From the NCBI RefSeq assembly GCF_051014445.1, contig NC_135134.1, forward strand, positions 2,819,672 through 2,883,671: a stretch of 64,000 nt of DNA, read 5' to 3'. Under the pieces are notes generated by a model. That model saw only the letters and a list, made by a program, of their open reading frames with translations, ran no database searches and was not told the origin of the DNA. Position numbers and translations under genes: made by a program. This document shows, one piece after another, positions 31,251-47,000 of this stretch (position 1 is the first letter of the stretch; each line of letters opens with the position of its first letter). Source of the DNA: Colletes latitarsis. Taxonomy: Eukaryota; Arthropoda; Insecta; Hymenoptera; Colletidae.

Positions 31251-34200
31251 CGTATTCTTGTTGACCAGATCCTGGGTTTTTTTCTGGTTTGGATCATGTA
31301 GTAATGTGGTACCACACCGAAACAGCCAATTAAACCTGGTTGCGATTAATATTTTAGAGCATAGCGCCGGTTATGTCTGGGTCAGTTCTGGTATTTGCAA
31401 CCATCTGGGTCATACTTTCGCATTTTTTGCATACCTGAATAGCCAGATCCTACCTTTTTTCTGGTTTGGATCACGTAGTAACGTGGTACCATACCGAAAC
31501 AGTCAATTAAACCTGGTTGCGATTAATATTTTAGAGGATAACGCTGGTTATGTCTCGGTTAGGTCTGGGATTTGCCCTCACCTGGCCCGTAGTTTCGCAT
31601 TTTTGCATACTTGTTGGCCAGATCCTAGGCTTTTTGCTGGTTTGGATCACGTAGTAATGTGGTACCACACTGAAACAGTCAATAGAAGCTTGTTCCGAAT
31701 AGTATTTTAGAGGATAACGCTGGCTATGTCTGGTTTAGTTCTGGTATTTGCAATCATCTGGCTCATACTTTCGCGTTTTTCGCATATTTGTTGGCCAGAT
31801 CCTGTGTTTTTTCTGGTTTGGATCCCGTAGTAATGAGGTTCCACTCCGAAACAGTCAATTAAACCTGGTTGCGATTAATATTTTAGAGGATAACGCCGGT
31901 TATGTCTCGGTTAGGTCTGGGATTTGCCCTCATCTGGCTCGTACTTGCGCATTTTTCGCATACTTGTTGGCCAGATCCTGGCCTTTTTCTGGTTCGTATC
32001 ACGTAGTAATGTGGTACCACACTGAAACAGCCAATAGAAGCTGGTTGCGATTAATATTTTAGAGGATAACGCCGGTTATGTCTCGGTTAGGTCTGGGATT
32101 TGCCCTCATCTGGATCGTACCTTCGCATTTTTCGCATACTTGTTGGCCAGATGCTGGGTTTTTTCTGGATTGGATCCCGTAATAATGACGCTCCACACCG
32201 AATTAGTCAATTAAACCTGGTTTCGATTAATATTTTAGAGGATATTGCCGGTTATATCTCGGTTAGGTCTGGGATTTGCCCTCATCTGGCCCGTACTTTC
32301 GCAATTTTCGCATACTTGATTGGCCAGATCCTGTGTTTTTCTATTGTTAGGATCACGTAGTAATGTGGTACCACACTGAAACAGCCAATAGAAGCTGGTT
32401 GCGATTAATATTTTAGAGGATAACGCCGGTTATGTCTCGGTTAGGTCTGGGATTTGCCCTCATCTGGCTCGTACCTTCGCATTTCTCGCATACTTGTTGG
32501 CCAGATCCTGGCCTTTTTCTGGCTTGGACCAAGTACTAATGTGGGACCACACTGAAACAGTCAATTAAACCTGGTTGCGATTAATATTTTAGAGGATAAC
32601 GCCGGTTATGTCTCGGTTAGGTCTGGGATTTGCTTTCATCTGGCCCGTACCTTCGCATTTCTCGCATACTTGTTGGCCAGATCCTGGGCTTTTTCTGGCT
32701 TGGATCACGTAGTAATGTGGTACCACACTGAAACAGTCAATAAAAGCTGGTTCCGATTAGTGTTTTAGAGGATAACGGTGGTTATGTCTGGGTTAGTTCT
32801 GGTATTTGCAATCATCTGGCTCATACTTTCGCTTTTTTCGCATACTTGATGGCCAAATCCTGGGTTTTTTCTGGTTTGGATTCCGTAGTAATGAGGTGCC
32901 ACACCGAAACAGTCAATTAAACCTGGTTGCGATTAAGATTTTAGAGGATAACGCCGGTTATGTCTCGGTTAGGTCTGGGATTTGCCCTCATCTGGCTCGT
33001 ACTTTCGCATTTTTCGCATACTTGTTGGCCAGATCCTGGGTTTTTCCTGGTTTGGATCCCGTAATTATGACATTCCACACCGAAACAGTCAATTAAACCT
33101 GGTTTCGATTAATATTTTAGAGGATATTGCCGGTTATATCTCGGTTAGGTCTGGGATTTGCCCTCATCTGGCCCGTACTTTCGCAATTTTCGCATACTTG
33201 AATGGCCAGATCCTGTGTTTTTCTATTGTTAGGATCACGTAGTAATGTGGTACCACACTGAAACAGTCAATTAAACCTGGTTGCGATTAATATTTTAGAG
33301 GATAACGCAGGTTATGACTCGGTTAGTTCTGGTATTTGCAATCATCTGGCTCATACTTTCGCTTTTTTCGCATACTTGATGGCCAAATCCTGGGTTTTTT
33401 CTGGTTTGGATTCCGTAGTAATGAGGTGCCACACCGAAACAGTCAATTAAACCTGGTTGCGATTAATATTTTAGAGGATAACGCAGGTTATGTCTCGGTT
33501 AGTTCTGGTATTTGCAATCATCTGGCTCATACTTTCGCATTTTTCGCATACCTGTTGGCCAGATCCTGGGCTTTTTCTGGTTTGTATCACGTAGTAATGT
33601 GGTACCTCACTGAAACAGTCAATAGAAGCTGGTTCCGATTAGTATTATAGACGATAACGTTGGTTATGTCTCGGGTAGGTCTGGGATTTGCCCTCATCTG
33701 GCTCGTACTTTCGCATTTTTCGCATACTTGTTGACCAGATCCAGGGCTTTTTCTGGTTTGGATCACGTACTATTGCGGTACCACACCGAAACAGTCACTT
33801 AAACCTGGTTGCGATTAATATTTTGGAGGATAACGCTGGTAATGTCTGGGTTAGTTCTGGCAATTGCAATCATCTGGCTCGTACTTTCGCATTTCTCGCA
33901 TACTTGTTGGCCATATCCTGGGCTTTTCCTGGTTTGGATCACGTAGTAATGTGGTACCACTCTGAAACAGTCAATAAATGCTGGTTCCGATTAATATTTT
34001 ACAGTAAAACTCCGGTTATGTCTCGGTTAGGTCTGGGATTTGCCCTCATCTGGCTCGTACTTTCGCATTTTTCGCATACTTGTTGACCAGATCCAGGGCT
34101 TTTTCTGGTTTGGATCACGTACTAATGCGGTACCACACCGAAACAGTCAATTAAACCTGGTTGCGATTAATATTTTGGAGGATAACGCTGGTTATGCCTG

Positions 34201-37200
34201 GGTTAGTTCTGGCATTTGCAATCATCTGGCTCATACTTTCGCGTTTTTCTCATACTTATTTGCCAGATCCTGGGTTTTTTCTAGTTTGGATCCCGTAGTA
34301 ATGAGGTTCCACACCGAAACAGTCAATTAAACCTGGTTGCGATTAATATTTTAGAGGATAACGCCGGTTATGTTGGGGTTAGGTCTGGTATTTGCCCTCA
34401 TCTGGCTCGTACCTTCGCATTTTTCAATTACTTGTTGGCCAGATCCTGGCATTTTTTCTGGTTTGGATCACGTAGTAATGCGGTACCACACCGAAACTGT
34501 CAATTAAACCAGGTTGCGATTAATAGTTTAGAGGATAACGCCGGTTATGTCTCGGTTAGGTCTGGGATTTGCCATCATCTGGCGCGTACTTTCGCATTTC
34601 TCGCACACTTGTTGGCCAGATGCTGGGCTTTTCGTGGTTTGGATCACGTAGTAATGTGGTAACACACTGAAACAGTCAATAAAATCTGGTCCCGATTAAT
34701 ATTTTAGTGGATAAGGCCGGTTATGTTGGGGTTAGGTCTGGTATTTGCCCTCATCTGGCTCGTACTTTTGCATTTTTCGCATACTTGTTGACCAGATCCA
34801 GGGCTTTTTCTGGTTTGGATCACGTACTAATGCGGTACCACACCGAAACAGTCAATTAAACCTGGTTGCGATTAATATTTTGGAGGATAACGCTGGTTAT
34901 GTCTGGGTTAGTTCTGGCATTTGCAATCATCTGGCTCATAATTTCGCGTTTTTCTCATACTTATTGGCCAGATCCTGGGTTTTTTCTAGTTTGGATCCCG
35001 TAGTAATGAGGTTCCACACCGTAACAGTCAATTAAACCTGGCTGCGATTAATATTTTAGAGGATAACGCTGGTTATGTCTGGGTTAGTTCTGGCAATTGC
35101 AATCATCTGGCACATACTTTCGCGTTTTTCGCATACCTGTTGGCCAGATCCTGGGTTTTTTCTGGTTTGGATCACGTAGTAATGTGGTACCACACTGAAT
35201 CTGTCAATTAAACCTGGTTGCGATTAATATTTTAGAGGATGACGCCGGTTATGTCTGGTATTTGCCCTCATCTGGCTCGTACTTTCGCATTTCTCGCATA
35301 CTTGTTGGCCAGATCCTGGGCTTTTCCTGGTTTGGATCACGTAGTAATGTGGTAACACACTGAAATAGTCAATAAAATCTGGTCCCGATTAATATTTTAG
35401 AGGATAACGCCGGTTATGTTGGGGTTAGGTCTGGTATTTGCCCTCATCTGGCTCGTACCTTCGCACTTTTCAATTACTTGTTGGCCAGATCCTGGCATTT
35501 TTTCTGGTTTGGATCAAGTAGTAATGCGGTACCACACCGAAACTGTCAACTAATCCTGGTTGCGATCAATATTTTAGAGGATAACGCCGGTTATGTCTCG
35601 GTTAGGTCTGGGACTTACCCTCATCTGGCGCGTACTTTCGCATTTCTCGCATACTTGTTGGCCAGATCCTGGGCTTTTCCTGGTTTGGATCACGTAGTAA
35701 TGTGGTACCACTCTGAAACAGTCAATAAATGCTGGTTCCGATTAATATTTTACAGTAAAACTCCGGTTATGTCTCGGTTAGGTCTGGGAATTGCCCTCAT
35801 CTGGCGCGTACTTTCGCATTTCTCGCATACTTGTTGGCCAGATCCCGGCCTTTTTCTGGTTTGGATCACGTAGTAATGTGGTACCACACTGAAACAGTCA
35901 ATAAAAGCTGGTTCCGATTAGTGTTTTAGAGGATAACGCCGGTTATGTCTCGGTTAGGTCTGGGACTTACCCTCATCTGGCGCGTACTTTCGCATTTCTC
36001 GCATACTTGTTGGCCAGATCCTGGGCTTTTCCTGGTTTGGATCACGTAGTAATGTGGTAACACACTGAAACAGTCAATAAAATCTGGTTCCGATTAATAT
36101 TTTAGAGGATAATGCCGGTTATGTTGGGGTTAGGTCTGGTATTTGCCCTCACCTGGCTCGTACCTTCGCATTTTTCAATTACTTGTTGGCCAGATCCTGG
36201 CATTTATTCTGGCTTGGACCACGTAGTAATGTGGTACCACTCTGAAACAGTCAATAAATGCTGGTTCCGATTAATATTTTACAGTAAAACTCCGGTTATG
36301 TCTCGGTTAGGTCTGGGATTTGCCGTCATCTGGCTCGTACATTCGAATTTTTCGCATACTTGTTGGCAAGATCCTGGGCTTTTTCTGGTTTGGGTCAGGT
36401 AGTAATGCGGTAGCACACCAAAACAGTCAATTAAACCTGGTTGCGAGTAATATTTTAGAGGATAACGCCGGTTATGTCTCGGTTAGGTCTGGGATTTGCC
36501 CTCATCTGGCTCGTACTTTCGCATTTCTCGCATACTTGTTGGCCAGATCCTGGGCTTTTTCTGGTTTGGATCACGTAGTAAGGTGGTACCACACTGAGAC
36601 AGTCAATAAAAGTTGGTCCCGATTAGTATTTTAGAGGATAACGCTGGTTATGTTTCGGTTAGGTCTGGGATTTGCCCTCATCTGGCTCGTACCTTCGCAC
36701 TTTTCAATTACTTGTTGGCCAGATCCTGGCATTTTTTCTGGTTTGGATCAAGTAGTAATGCGGTACCACACCGAAACTGTCAACTAATCCTGGTTGCGAT
36801 CAATATTTTAGAGGATAACGCCGGTTATGTCTCGGTTAGGTCTGGGACTTACCCTCATCTGGCGCGTACTTTCGCATTTCTCGCATACTTGTTGGCCAGA
36901 TCCTGGGCTTTTCCTGGTTTGGATCACGTAGTAATGTGGTACCACTCTGAAACGGTCAATAAATGCTGGTTCCGATTAATATTTTACAGTAAAACTCCGG
37001 TTATGTCTCGGTTAGGTCTGGGATTTGCCCTCATCTGGCTCGTACTTTCGCATTTTTCGCATACTTGTTGACCAGATCCAGGGCTTTTTCTGGTTTGGAT
37101 CACGTACTAATGCGGTACCACACCGAAACAGTCAATTAAACCTGGTTGCGATTCATATTTTGGAGGATAACGCTGGTTATGCCTGGGTTAGTTCTGGCAT

Positions 37201-40200
37201 TTGCAATCATCTGGCTCATACTTTCGCGTTATTCTCATACTTATTGGCCAGATCCCGGCCTTTTTCTGGTTTGGATCACGTAGTAATGTGGTACCACACT
37301 GAAACAGTCAATAAAAGCTGGTTCCGATTAGTGTTTTAGAGGATAACGGTGGTTATGTCTGGGTTAGTTCTGGTATTTGCAATCATCTGGCGCGTACTTT
37401 CGCATTTCTCGCATACTTGTTGGCCAGATCCTGGGCTTTTCCTGGTTTGGATCACGTAGTAATGTGGTAACACACTGAAACAGTCAATAAAATCTGGTTC
37501 CGATTAATATTTTAGAGGATAATGCCGGTTATGTTGGGGTTAGGTCTGGTATTTGCCCTCACCTGGCTCGTACCTTCGCATTTTTCAATTACTTGTTGGC
37601 CAGATCCTGGCATTTTTTCTGGTTTGGATCACGTAGTAATGCGGTACCACTCTGAAACAGTCAATAAATGCTGGTTCCCATTAATATTTTAGAGTAAAAC
37701 TCCGGTTATGTCGGGGTTAGTTCTGGCATTAGCAATCACCTGGCTCATACTTTCGCGTTTTTCGCATACTTGTTGACCAGATCCTGGCCTTTTTCTGGCT
37801 TGGACCACGAAGTAATTTGGTACCACTCTGAAACAGTCAATTAAACCTGGTTCCGATTAATATTTTAGTGGATAACGCAGGTTATGTCTCGGTTAGGTCT
37901 GGGATTTGCCGTCATCTGGCTCGTACATTCGAATTTTTCGCATACTTGTTGGCAAGATCCTGGGCTTTTTCTGGTTTGGGTCAGGTAGTAATGCGTTAGC
38001 ACACCAAAACAGTCAATTAAACCTGGTTGCGAGTAATATTTTAGAGGATAACGCCGGTTATGTCTCGGTTAGGTCTGGGATTTGCCCTCATCTGGCTCGT
38101 ACCTTCGCATTTCTCGCATACTTGTTGGCCAGATCCTGGGCTTTTTCTGGTTTGGATCACGTAGTAAGGTGGTACCACACTGAGACAGTCAATAAAAGTT
38201 GGTCCCGATTAGTATTTTAGAGGATAACGCTGGTTATGTCTCGGTTAGGTCTGGGATTTGCCCTCATCTGGCTCGTACCATCGCATTTTTCAATTACTTG
38301 TTGGCCAGATCCTGGGCTTTTCCTGGTTTGGATCACGTAGTAATGTGGTACCACACTGAAACAGTCAATAAAAGCTGGTTCCGATTAGTGTTTTAGAGGA
38401 TAACGCTGGTTATGTCTGGGTTAGTTCTGGTATTTGCAATCATCTTGCTCATACTTTCGCTTTTTTCGCATACTTGTTGGCCAGATGCTGGGTTTTTTCT
38501 GGTTTGGATCCCGTAATAATGACGTTCCACACCGAAACAGTCAATTACACCTGGTTTCGATTAATATTTTAGAGGATATTGCAGGTTATATCTCGGTTAG
38601 GTCTGGGATTTGCCCTCATCTGGTTCGTACTTTCGCATTTTTCGCATACTTGTTGGCCAGATCCTGGGCTGTTTCTGGTTTGGATCACGTAGTAATGTGG
38701 GACCACACTGAAACAGTCAATTAAACCAGGTTGCGATTAATATTTTAGAGGATAACGCCGGTTATGTCTTGGTTAGGTCTGGGATTTGCCCTTATCTGGC
38801 TCATACTTTCGCATTTCTCGCATACTTGTTGGCCAGATCCTGGGCATTTCTGGTTTGGATCACGTAGTAATGTGGTACCAAATTGAAACAGTCAATAAAA
38901 GCTGTTTGCGATTAGTGTTTTAGAGGATAACGCTGGTTATGTCTGGGTTAGTTCTGGTATTTGCAATCATCTTGCTCATACTTTCGCTTTTTTCGCATAC
39001 TTGTTGGCCAGATGCTGGATATTTTCTGGTTTGGACCACGTAGTAATGAGGTACCACTCTGAAACAGTCAATAAAAGCTGGTTCCTATTAGTGTTTTAGA
39101 GGATAACGCTGGTTATGTCTCGGTTAGGTCTGCGATTTGCCCTCACCTGGCCCGTAGTTTCGCATTTTTGCATACTTGTTGGCCAGATCCTAGGCTTTTT
39201 GCTGGTTTGTATCAGGTAGTAATGCGGTACTACACCGAAACAGTCAATTAAACCTGCTTGCGATTAATATTTCAGAGGATAACGCTGGTTATGTCTCGGT
39301 TAGGTCTGGGATTCGCCCTCATCTGGCTCGAACCTTCGCATTTTTCAATTACTTGTTGGCCAGATCCTGGGCTTTTTCTGGTTTGGATCACGTAGTAATG
39401 TGGTACCACACTGAAACAGTCAATAAAAGCTGGTTCCGATTAGTGTTTTAGAGGATAACGCTGGTTATGTCTGGGTTAGTTCTGGTATTTGCAATCATCT
39501 TGCTCATACTTTCGCTTTTTTCGCATACTTGTTGGCCAGATGCTGGGTTTTTTCTGGTTTGGATCCCGTAATAATGACGTTCCACACCGAAACAGTCAAT
39601 TACACCTGGTTTCGATTAATATTTTAGAGGATATTGCAGGTTATATCTCGGTTAGGTCTGGGATTTGCCCTCATCTGGTTCGTACTTTCGCATTTTTCGC
39701 ATACTTGTTGGCCAGATCCTGGGCTGTTTCTGGTTTGGATCACGTAGTAATGTGGGACCACACTGAAACAGTCAATTAAACCAGGTTGCGATTAATATTT
39801 TAGAGGATAACGCCGGTTATGTCTTGGTTAGGTCTGGGATTTGCCCTTATCTGGCTCATACTTTCGCATTTCTCGCATACTTGTTGGCCAGATCCTGGGC
39901 TTTTTCTGGTTTGGATCACGTAGTAATGTGGTACCACACTGGGACAGTCAATAAAAGTTGGTCTCGATTAGTATTTTAGAGGATAACGCTGGTTATGTCT
40001 CGGTTAGGTCTGGGATTTGCCCTCATCTGGCTCGTACTTTCGCATTTTTCGCATACTTGTTGGCCAGATCCTGGGCTTTTTCTGGTTTGGATCACGTAGT
40101 AATGTGGTACCACACTGAAACAGTCAATAAAAGCTGGTTCCGATTAGTGTTTTAGAGGATAACGCTGGTTATGTCTGGGTTAGTTCTGGTATTTGCAATC

Positions 40201-41249
40201 ATCTTGCTCATACTTTCGCTTTCTTCGCATACTTGTTGGCCAGATGCTGGGTTTTTTCTGGTTTGTATCCCGTAATAATGACGTTCCACACCGAAACAGT
40301 CAATTAAACCTGGTTCCGAATAATATTTTAGAGGATAACGCAGGTTATGTCTCGGTTAGGTCTGGGGTTTGCCCTTATCTGGCCCGTACATTCGCATTTT
40401 TCGCATACTTGAATGGACAGGTCCTGGGGTTTTCTATTGTTAGGATCACGTAGTAATGTGGTACCACACTGAGGCAGTCAATAAAAGCTGGTTCCGATTA
40501 GTATTTTAGAGGATAACGCTGGTTATGTCTCGGTTAGGTCTGGGATTTGCCCTCATCTGGCTCGTACCATCGCATTTTTCAATTACTTGTTGGCCAGATC
40601 CTGGGCTTTTCCTGGTTTGGATCACGTAGTAATGCGGTACCACACCGAAACAGTCAATTAAACCAGGTTGCGATTAATAGTTTAGAGGATAACGCCGGTT
40701 ATGTCTTGGTTAGGTCTGGGATTTGCCCTTATCTGGCTCGTACTTTCGCATTTTTCGCATACTTGGTGGCCAGATCCTGGGTTTTTTCTGGTTTGGATCC
40801 CGTAATAATGACGTTCCACACCGAAACAGTCAATTAAACCTGGTTCCGAATAATATTTTAGAGGATAACGCAGGTTATGTCTCGGTTAGGTCTGGGGTTT
40901 GCCCTTATCTGGCACGTACATTCGCATTTTTCGCATACTTGAATGGACAGGTCCTGGGGTTTTCTATTGTTAGGATCACGTAGTAATGTGGTACCACACT
41001 GAGGCAGTCAATAAAAGCTGGTTCCGATTAGTATTTTAGACGATAACGCTGGTTATGTCAGGGTTAGTTCTGGTATTTGCAATCATCTGGCTCATTCTTT
41101 CGCGTTTCTCGCATACTTGTTGGCCAGATGCTGGATATTTTCTGGTTTGGACCTCGTAGTAATGAGGTACCACACTGAAACAGTCAATAGAAGCTGGTTC
41201 CTATTAGTGTTTTAGAGGATAACGCTGGTTATGTCACGGTTAGGTCTGG

Positions 41250-44200
41250 GATTTGCCCTCATCTGGCTCGTACTTCCGCAATTTTCGCATACTTATTGGC
41301 AAGATCCTGGCCTTTTTCTGGTTTGTATCACGTAGTAATGCGGTACTACACCGAAACAGTCAATTAAACCTGGTTGCGATTAATATTTCAGAGGATAACG
41401 TTGGTTATGTCTCGGTTAGGTCTGGCATTTGCCCTCATCTGGCTCAAACTTTCGCGTTTTTCGCATATTTGTTGGCCAGATCCTGGGTTTTTTCTGGTTT
41501 GGATCCCGTAGTAATGCGGTACTACACCGAAACAGTCAATTAAACCTGGTTGCGATTAATATTTCAGAGGATAACGTTGGTTATGTCTCGGTTAGGTCTG
41601 GCATTTGCTCTCATCTGGCTCAAACTTTCGCGTTTTTCGCATATTTGTTGGCCAGATCCTGGGTTTTTTCTGGTTTGGATCCCGTAGTAATGTGGTACCA
41701 CACTGAAACAGTCAATAGAAGCTGGTTGCGAATAATATTTTAGAGGATAACGCCGGTTATGTCTCGGTTAGGTCTGGGATTTGCCCTCATCTGGCTCGTA
41801 CTTTCGCATTTTTCGCATACTTGTTGGCCAGATCCTGGGCTTCCTCTGGTTTGGATCACGTAGTAATGTGGGACCACACTGAAACAGTCAATTAAACCTG
41901 GTTTCGATTAATATTTTAGAGGATAACTCCGGTTATTTCTCGGTTAGGTCTGGGATTTGCCCTCATCTGTCTCGTACTTCCGCAATTTTCGCATACTTAT
42001 TGGCAAGATCCTGGCCTTTTTCTGGTTTGTATCACGTAGTAATGCGGTACTACACCGAAACAGTCAATTAAACCTGGTTGCGATTAATATTTTAGAGGAT
42101 AACGCTGGTTATGTCTCGGTTAGGTCTGGGATTTGCCCTCATCTGTCTCGTACTTCCGCAATTTTCGCATACATATTGGCAAGATCCAGGCCTTTTTCTG
42201 GTTTGTATCACGTAGTAATGCCATACTACACCGAAACAGTCAATTAAACCTGCTTGCGATTAATATTTTAGAGGATAACGTTGGTTATGTCTCGGTTAGG
42301 TCTGGCATTTGCCCTCATCTGGCTCAAACTTTCGCGTTTTTCGCATATTTGTTGGCCAGATCCTGGGTTTTTTCTGGTTTGGATCCCGTAGTAATGTGGT
42401 ACCACACTGAAGCAGTCAATAGAAGCTGGTTCCGAATAGTATTTTAGAGGATAACGCTGGTTATGTCTGGGTTCGTTCTGGTATTTGCAATCATCTGGCT
42501 CATACTTTCGCGTTTTTCGCATATTTGTTGGCCAGATCCTGGGTTTTTTCTGGTTTGGATTCCGTAGTAATGAGGTGCCACACGGAAACAGTCAATTAAA
42601 CCTGGTTGCGATTAATATTTTAGAGGATATCGCCGGTTATGTCTCGGTTAGGGCTGGGATTTGCCCTCATCTGGCTCGTACTTTCGCATTTCTCGCATAC
42701 TTGTTGGCCAGATCCTGGGCTTTTTCTGGTTTGGATCACGTAGTAATGTGGTACCACACTGAGACAGTCAATAAAAGTTGGTCCCGATTAGTATTTTAGA
42801 GGATAACGCTGGTTATGTCTGGGTTAGTTCTGGTATTTGCAATCATCTTGCTCATACTTTCGCTTTTTTCGCATACTTGCTGGCCAGATGCTGGGTTTTT
42901 TTTGGTTTGGACCCCGTAGTAATGTGGTGCCACACCGAAACAGTCAATTAACCCTGGTTGCGATTAATATTTTAGAGGATAACGCCGGTTATGTCTCGGT
43001 TAGGTCTGAAATTTGCCCTCATCTGGCTCGTACTTTCGCATTTCTCGCATACTTGTTGGCCAGATCCTGGGCTTTTTCTGGTTTGGATCACGTAGTAATG
43101 TGGTACCACACTGAGACAGTCAATAAAAGTTGGTCCCGATTAGTATTTTAGAGGATAACGCTGGTTATGTCTGGGTTAGTTCTGGTATTTGCAATCATCT
43201 TGCTCATACTTTCGCTTTTTTCGCATACTTGCTGGCCAGATGCTGGGTTTTTTTTGGTTTGGACCCCGTAGTAATGTGGTGCCACACCGAAACAGTCAAT
43301 TAACCCTGGTTGCGATTAATATTTTAGAGGATAACGCCGGTTATGTCTCGGTTAGGTCTGAAATTTGCCCTCATCTGGCTCGTACTTTCGCATTTCTCGC
43401 ATACTTGTTGGCCAGATCCTGGCCTTTTTCTGGTTTGTATCACGTAGTAATGTGGGACCACACTGAAACAGTCAATAGAAGCTGGTTCCGAATACTATTT
43501 TAAGGGATAACGCTGGCTATGTCTGGGTTAGTTCTGGTATTTGCAATCATCTGGCTCATACTTTCGCGTTTTTCGCATATTTGTTGGCCAGATCCTGGGT
43601 TTTTTCTGGTTTGGATCGCGTAGTAATGAGGTTCCACACCGAAACAGTCAATTAAACCTGGTTGCGATTAATATTTTAGAGGATAACGCCGGTTATGTCT
43701 CGGTTAGGTCTGGAATTTGCCCTCATCTGGCTCGTACTTTCGCATTTTTCGCATACTTGTTGGCCAGATCCTGGGCTATTTCTGGTTTGTATCACGTAGT
43801 AATGTGGTACCACACTGAAACAGTCAATAGAAGCTGGTTCCGAATAGTATTTTAGAGGATACCGCTGGCTATGTCTGGGTTAGTTCTGGTATTTGCAATC
43901 ATCTGGCTCATACTTTCGCGTTTTTCGCATATTTGTCGGCCAGATCCTGGGTTTTTTCTGGTTTGGATCCCGTAGTAATGAGGTTCCACACCTGTACAGT
44001 CAGTTAAACCTGGCTGCGATTAATATTTTAGAGGATAACGCCGGCTTTGTCTCGGTTAGGTCTGGGATTTGCCCTCATCTGGCTCGTACTTTCGCATTTC
44101 TCGCATACATGTTGGCCAGATCCTGGCCTTTTTCTGGTTTGTATCACGTAGTAATGTGGTAGCACACTGAAACAGTCAATAGAAGCTGGTTCCGCATAGT

Positions 44201-47000
44201 ATTTTAGAGGATAACGCTGGCTATGTCTGGGTTAGTTCTGGTATTTGCAATCATCTGGCTCATACTTTCGCGTTTTTCGCATATTTGTTGGCCAGATCCT
44301 GGGTTTTTTCTGGTTTGGATTCCGTAGTAATGAGGTGCCACACCGAAACAGTCAATTAAACCTGGTTGCGAATAATATTTTAGAGGATAACCCCGGTTAT
44401 GTCTCGGTTAGGGCTGGGACTTGCCCTCATCTGGCTCGTACTTTCGCATTTCTCGCATACTTCTTGGCCAGATCCTGGGCTTTTTCTGTTTTGGATCACG
44501 TAGTAATGTGGTACCACACTGAGACGGTCAATAAAAGTTGGTCCCGATTAGTATTTTAGAGGATAGCGCTGGTTATGTCTCGGTTAGGTCTGGGATTTGC
44601 CCTCATCTGACTCGTACATTCGCATTTTTCGCATACTTGTTGGCCAGATCCTGGCCTTTTTCTGGCTTGGACCAAGTAGTAATGTGGGACCACACTGAAA
44701 CAGTCAATTAAACCCGGTTGCGATTAATATTTTAGAGGATAACGCCGGTTATGTCTCGGTTAGGTCCGGGATTTGCCCTCATCTGGCTCGTACTTTCGCA
44801 TTTTTCGCATACTTGTTGGCCAGATCCTGGGTATATTCTGGTTTGTATCCCGTAATAATGACATTCCTCACCGAAACAGTCAATTAAACCCGGTTTCGAT
44901 TAATATTTTAGAGGATATTGCCGGTTATATCTCGGTTAGGTCTGGGATTTGCCCTCATCTGGCCCGTACTTTCGCAATTTTTCGCATACTTCAATGGCCA
45001 GATCCTGTGTTTTACTATTGTTAGGATCACGTAGTAATGAGGTGCCACACCGAAACAGTCAATTAAACCTGGTTGCGAATAATATTTTAGAGGATAACCC
45101 CGGTTATGTCTCGGTTAGGGCTGGGACTTGCCCTCATCTGGCTCGTACTTTCGCATTTTTCGCATACTTCTTGGCCAGATCCTGGGCTTTTTCTGGTTTG
45201 GATCACGTAGTAATGCGGTACCACACTGAAACAGTCAATTAAACCTGGTTGCGATTAATATTTTAGAGGATAACGCCGGTTATGTCTCGCTCAGGTCTGG
45301 GATTTTCCCTCATCTGGCTCGTACCTTCGCATTTTTCGCATACTTGTTGGCCAGATGCTGGGTCTTTTCTGGTTTGGATCCCGTAATAATGACGTTCCAC
45401 ACCGAAACAGTCAATTAAACCTGGTTTCGATTAATCTTTTAGAGGATATTGCCGGTTATATCTCGGTTAGGTCTGGGATTTGCCCTCATCTGGCTCGTAC
45501 CTTCGCATTTCTCGCATACTTGTTGTCCAGATCCTGGCCTTTTTCTGGCTTGGACCAAGTAGTAATGTGGGACCACACTGAAACAGTCAATTAAACCTGG
45601 TTGCGATTAATATTTTAGAGGATAATGCCGGTTATGTCTCGGTTAGGTCTGGGATTTGCCCTCATCTGACACGTACTTTCGCATTTTTCGCATACTTGTT
45701 GGCCAGATCCTGGGCCTTTTCTGGTTTGTATCACGTAGTGATGTGGTACCACACTGAAACAGTCAATAGAAGCTGGTTCCGAATAGTATTTTAGAGGATG
45801 ACGCTGGATATGTCTTGGTTAGGTCTGGGATTTGCCCTCATCTGATCCGTACTTTCGCATTTTTCGCATTCTTGTTGGCCAGATCCTGGGTTTTCTTCTG
45901 GTTTGGATCCCGTAGTAATGAGGTTCCACACCTGAACAATCAACTAAACCTGGTTGCGATTAATATTTTAGAGGATAACGCCGGTTTTGTCTCGGTTAGG
46001 TCTGGGATTTGCCCTCATCTGGCTCGTACTTTCGCAATTTTTCGCATACTTGAATGGCCAGATCCTGTGTTTTACTATTGTTAGGATCACGTAGTAATGT
46101 GGTACCACACTGAAACAGTCAATTAAACCTGGTTGCGACTAATATTTTAGAGGATAACGCAGGTTATTTCTCGGTTAGTTCTGGTATTTGCAATCATCTG
46201 GCTCATACTTTCGCGTTTCTCGCATACTTGTTGGCCAGATCCTGGGCTTTTTCTGGTTTGTATCACGCACTAATCTGGTACCACACTGAAACAGTCAATA
46301 GAAGCTGGTTCCGAATAGTATTTTAGAGGATAACGATGGTTATGTCTCGGTTAGGTCTGGGATTTGGTCTCATCTGGCCCGTACTCTCGCATTTTTCGCA
46401 TACTTGTTGGCCAGATCCTGGCCTTTTCCTGGCTTGGACCAAGTAGTAATGTGGGACCACACTGAAACAGTCAATTAAACCTGGTTGCGATTAATATTTT
46501 AGAGGATAACGCCGGTTATGTCTCGGTTAGGTCTGTGATTTGCCTTCATCTGGCTCGTACCTTCGCATTTTTCGCATACTTGTTGGCCAGATGCTGGGTC
46601 TTTTCTGGTTTGGATCCCGTAATAATGACGTTCCACACCGAAACAGTCAATTAAACCTGGTTTCGATTAATCTGTTAGAGGATAACGCTGGTTATGTCTC
46701 GGTTAGGTCTGGGAATTGCCCTCATCTGGCCCGTACTTTCGCATTTTTCGCATACTTGTTGGCCAGATCATGGCCTTTTTCTGGCTTGGACCAAGTAGTA
46801 ACGTGGTACCACACAGAAACAGTCAATAGAAGCTGGTTCCGGATAGTATTTTAGAGGATAACGCTGGTTATGTCTGGGTTCGTTCTTGTATTTGCAATCA
46901 TCTAGCTCATACATTCGCGTTTTTCGCATACTTGTTGGCCAGATGCTGGGTTTTTTCTGGTTTGGATCCCGTAATAATGACATTCCACACTGAAACAGTT
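41250..47000. repeat. Duplicated block, copy 1
   Basis: This block recurs at about 47.4-54.4 kb. The offset changes in steps: 6,167 (41253, 41957, 42485), 5,815 (43541-44773), 7,048 (45355) and 7,401 (46540). The steps equal -2, +7 and +2 monomers, so internal monomer gains and losses followed the duplication. Shared rare variants include ATGCCATACTACACC, ATGAGGTGCCACACGG and the TTTTACTATTGTTAGG segment. Confidence 0.75.
42430..44540. repeat. Run of six 352-bp A/B dimers
   Basis: Six successive two-monomer units repeat with exact 352-base spacing (landmarks at 42485, 42837, 43189, 43541, 43893 and 44245). In each, one half has TTGCAATCATCTGGCTC or its TTGCTC variant and the other has TTGCCCTCATCTGGCTC. 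The dimers starting at 42837 and 43189 are nearly the same sequence. Confidence 0.85.
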